Of a stretch of DNA of 64,000 nt, positions 62,083-64,000 are shown piece after piece; positions within the stretch are counted from its first letter, which is position 1, and each line of letters starts with the position of its first letter. Source of the DNA: Vespula vulgaris (lineage: Eukaryota; Arthropoda; Insecta; Hymenoptera; Vespidae); assembly GCF_905475345.1 (NCBI RefSeq), contig NC_066592.1, positions 923,001 through 987,000 on the forward strand, given 5' to 3'. Below the pieces are notes generated by a model. It had not been told where the DNA came from and made no database searches. It saw only the letters and a list, made by a program, of their open reading frames with translations. Both the position numbers and the translations under genes were made by a program.

Positions 62083-62558
62083 TTGATAACGTTAGATCGA
62101 GAATCTTCATCTCGTTTCTCTTCATCTTTCTTATTTCTTTACCTTTTGCTAATTACGTTCCATCATCTTCTTTCTCACGTCTTATCTCTCGTGTCCTTCG
62201 GATGTTAATGAGAACTCATTATTCGAAGACGCCGGCCGAATTATTATTTCAACGTAGCACGTCTCGGAAGCTTGGATCTTGGGAAAAGACACCACGCCGT
62301 ACCCATCCCCGACACACCTCTTTCTCAGGCCTCCTTCTCTCATCGTCTCGTCCCCCGTCCCATGATAATACTTCAAAAGTTTTCGAAACTTTCCGCGGAA
62401 TCGTGACTCGAATATCGAATTTTGCGCGCGAGAAACTTTACTCTCGCCTTGAATTATTATCACGCCCTATGTTAGGTCTCTGTTCGAGGGAAGAGGAAGA
62501 AGGGAGGAAAAAAAAGAAGAAGAGAGAGAAAGAGAGAAAAACTGCATCGTAAATTACG

Positions 62559-62594
62559 CTTTCTCTATCTCTATCTCTGTCTCTGTCTCCTCCA
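62559..62594. repeat. CTATCT/CTCTGT tract
   Basis: Hexamer-like pyrimidine-rich units. Confidence 0.88.
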
Positions 62595-62998
62595 AGTCTT
62601 TCTTTCCATATTTGTTCCCTAATTCTGTGTTCTGTAATTTTTTTTCTTTTTCTTTTTGCGCTCTTCTGTTTGCATTCGTTTTGTCACATATTATCGATAA
62701 TTGTAATGTGATCGATTAATACGCGGATATCGAGAATTTAGGTCGGTGTCATTTCGCGAATGATAGAACTGCTCTCAGGCACTATCTGTCAAGTTAAACT
62801 ACGGAGGTTGTACACTCGATTTGATGCACGTCCCTTTCCACGATTCAAACTAGATACCACGTAGGATAATCGATGGACGCGGTTGGTTTGATAGGTAAAC
62901 GAAGGAGTAACCTATAGGTATGTACATGATTAAATTTATTACCAACAATTGATCAAATTATTCCACGATTTCCTCTTTTACTTAATTTCTGCGAGATA

Positions 62999-63032
62999 CG
63001 ATATATATACATATACGTATATATATATACGT
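62999..63032. repeat. TA/TACG alternating tract
   Basis: TA repeats with CATATACG interruptions. Confidence 0.9.
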
Positions 63033-63576
63033 GTCTTATGTTAATTAGAGTCTATTTGAAGGAACTTAGGATACGCAGAACTTATTTAACTTACATCTAT
63101 TTGATCTAATCAAATAAATTTCTAGTCCAGGATCCGATAGTTGAGCGTATTTGGATTTCGAATTTCGTTGATATATCAGCGATTACCTTAATGATAATTT
63201 AAAGCAAACATGAAACGCTAATCTCGTCGTTGTTCCTTCCAGAAACTCAACATCCAATGTCGGTCGTTAGCGATTCCCTTCGTCGAGAATATCTTCCTTT
63301 GCGCATGTATGCGTATACTCTATATACATATATATATATGCTTGCGTGTATGCAAGCGATTTATTAAGCCTAGTACGTTGGCTCCTAATATATAGGGTAA
63401 CACGTTTTAAAGAAAAATCTTGAATATTTTATTTTCAAGTTTATCTAAGCCTTCCGAACCAATACGAGCACATAGAAACTAGGCGCATCTGTTCATATGC
63501 ATGGCTTAACGTCGTCCCTTATTGTACATATGTATCATATATCATCTTAGATATGTACATGCAAGTACAATCTTAG

Positions 63577-63636
63577 GACAATAAGCCGATAGAACCGATG
63601 AAGCCCCCGCTTGGGGCTTGCTTGAGGCTTATTGTT
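63577..63636 (+). ncRNA. Nested hairpin, candidate structured RNA
   Basis: Seen: a perfect 10-bp outer stem pairs ACAATAAGCC (63578-63587) with GGCTTATTGT (63626-63635), extended by one G-U pair. Inside, AAGCCCC (63601-63607) pairs perfectly with GGGGCTT (63613-63619) around the 5-base loop CGCTT. The internal loop is asymmetric (13 versus 6 bases), so it is not a textbook microRNA precursor. The arms match no insect microRNA I can recall. It lies 25 bases before a CT tract. Confidence 0.25.
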
Positions 63637-63659
63637 GCAAAACTTATGCTCGTGAACAT

Positions 63660-63662
<3 letters not shown>

Positions 63663-63695
<33 letters not shown>

Positions 63696-63720
63696 CTTCT
63701 CTCTCTGGCTCTGTCTCTCT
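63663..63720. repeat. (CT)n microsatellite
   Basis: A pure CT run of about 30 bases, then CCCC, CT and GGCTCTG variants. Confidence 0.96.
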
Positions 63721-64000
63721 ATAATGTAGATAATTTACATTAAAATTCTACGAACACATATCGTGTTAATATTCGAAAAACAAGCCACGTCCACGACTGG
63801 AATATATGCAAATACGATTCGGTAATATACGCTGATTTACAATATATAGATACTCTAATATTATCCCTTGGTGTAACTTCATTATCAATGATGGATATTA
63901 ATTTATCAATAGCATTGAATATTGCCATGATATCGCGAACGTCGAACAGGTAGTGATACTGAGTCGATAAAATCTATTTGTGGTATAATTAGATTACAAG

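Larger units (their letters stand above)
51273..64000. other. Gene-free stretch, right flank
   Basis: Unique sequence with microsatellites. A minus frame at 52560-52841 has mixed composition (94 codons, no known domain). Stretches 52940-53640, 53690-54750 and 57050-57950 are free of repeats and slightly GC-richer, so they are where conserved non-coding elements would most usefully be sought; I see no gene in them. Strong acceptors end at 59000 and 59189 but have no partner donors or coding sequence. Confidence 0.65.

Noticed and set aside
61989..62552. 187-codon plus frame
   Set aside because: The first third is a CT microsatellite and the end is a purine tract; the middle has no known domain.

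Overview
The window looks like 64 kb of gene-poor DNA from an insect nuclear genome, either intergenic or inside a very long intron. No complete protein-coding gene, tRNA, rRNA or CRISPR array could be recognised on either strand. The base composition is AT-leaning but rich in CpG words (TCGTCG, CGATCG, CGACGA), which is known to be typical of weakly methylated hymenopteran genomes (ants, bees, wasps). Very many GA/CT, AT and trinucleotide microsatellites point the same way. An aculeate hymenopteran is my best guess from composition alone; no gene confirms it.

Layout. 1-13.8 kb: AT-rich unique sequence broken by GA/CT tracts, a GGTA array, a G-quadruplex motif and two possible short non-coding exons. 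13.85-14.0 kb: a TTCG/CCGT tetranucleotide array that leaves several frames open by chance. 14-20 kb: a three-copy 61-76 bp tandem repeat, a GC/CpG-rich patch near 17.9-18.06 kb that could be a promoter, and a compound GT-GA-AT microsatellite. 20-36 kb: unique sequence with GGT, CTC and GAC arrays. 36-41 kb: TATA-like and palindromic sites, a TAG array, and the best exon candidate of the window, 39190-39510 (+). 41-51 kb: AT/GA tracts, a TATA-type promoter candidate and an E-box palindrome. 51.1-51.3 kb: a short minus-strand fragment resembling an LTR-retrotransposon integrase C-terminus. 51.3-64 kb: CTG (opa-like) repeats, more CT tracts, several small hairpins, and a nested hairpin near 63.6 kb.

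How it may work together. The exon candidate at 39190-39510 has a good 3' splice site, two short upstream ORFs, and ends exactly on an ATG followed by a GTGAGT donor. If it is real, it is a 5' leader exon of a plus-strand gene whose first coding intron runs at least 24 kb to the right and past the window edge, and much of the sequence described here is intron. That is inference; transcript data would settle it. Nearly all open frames longer than 100 codons run through microsatellites, begin at non-ATG codons, or overlap open frames on the other strand, and were not accepted as genes.
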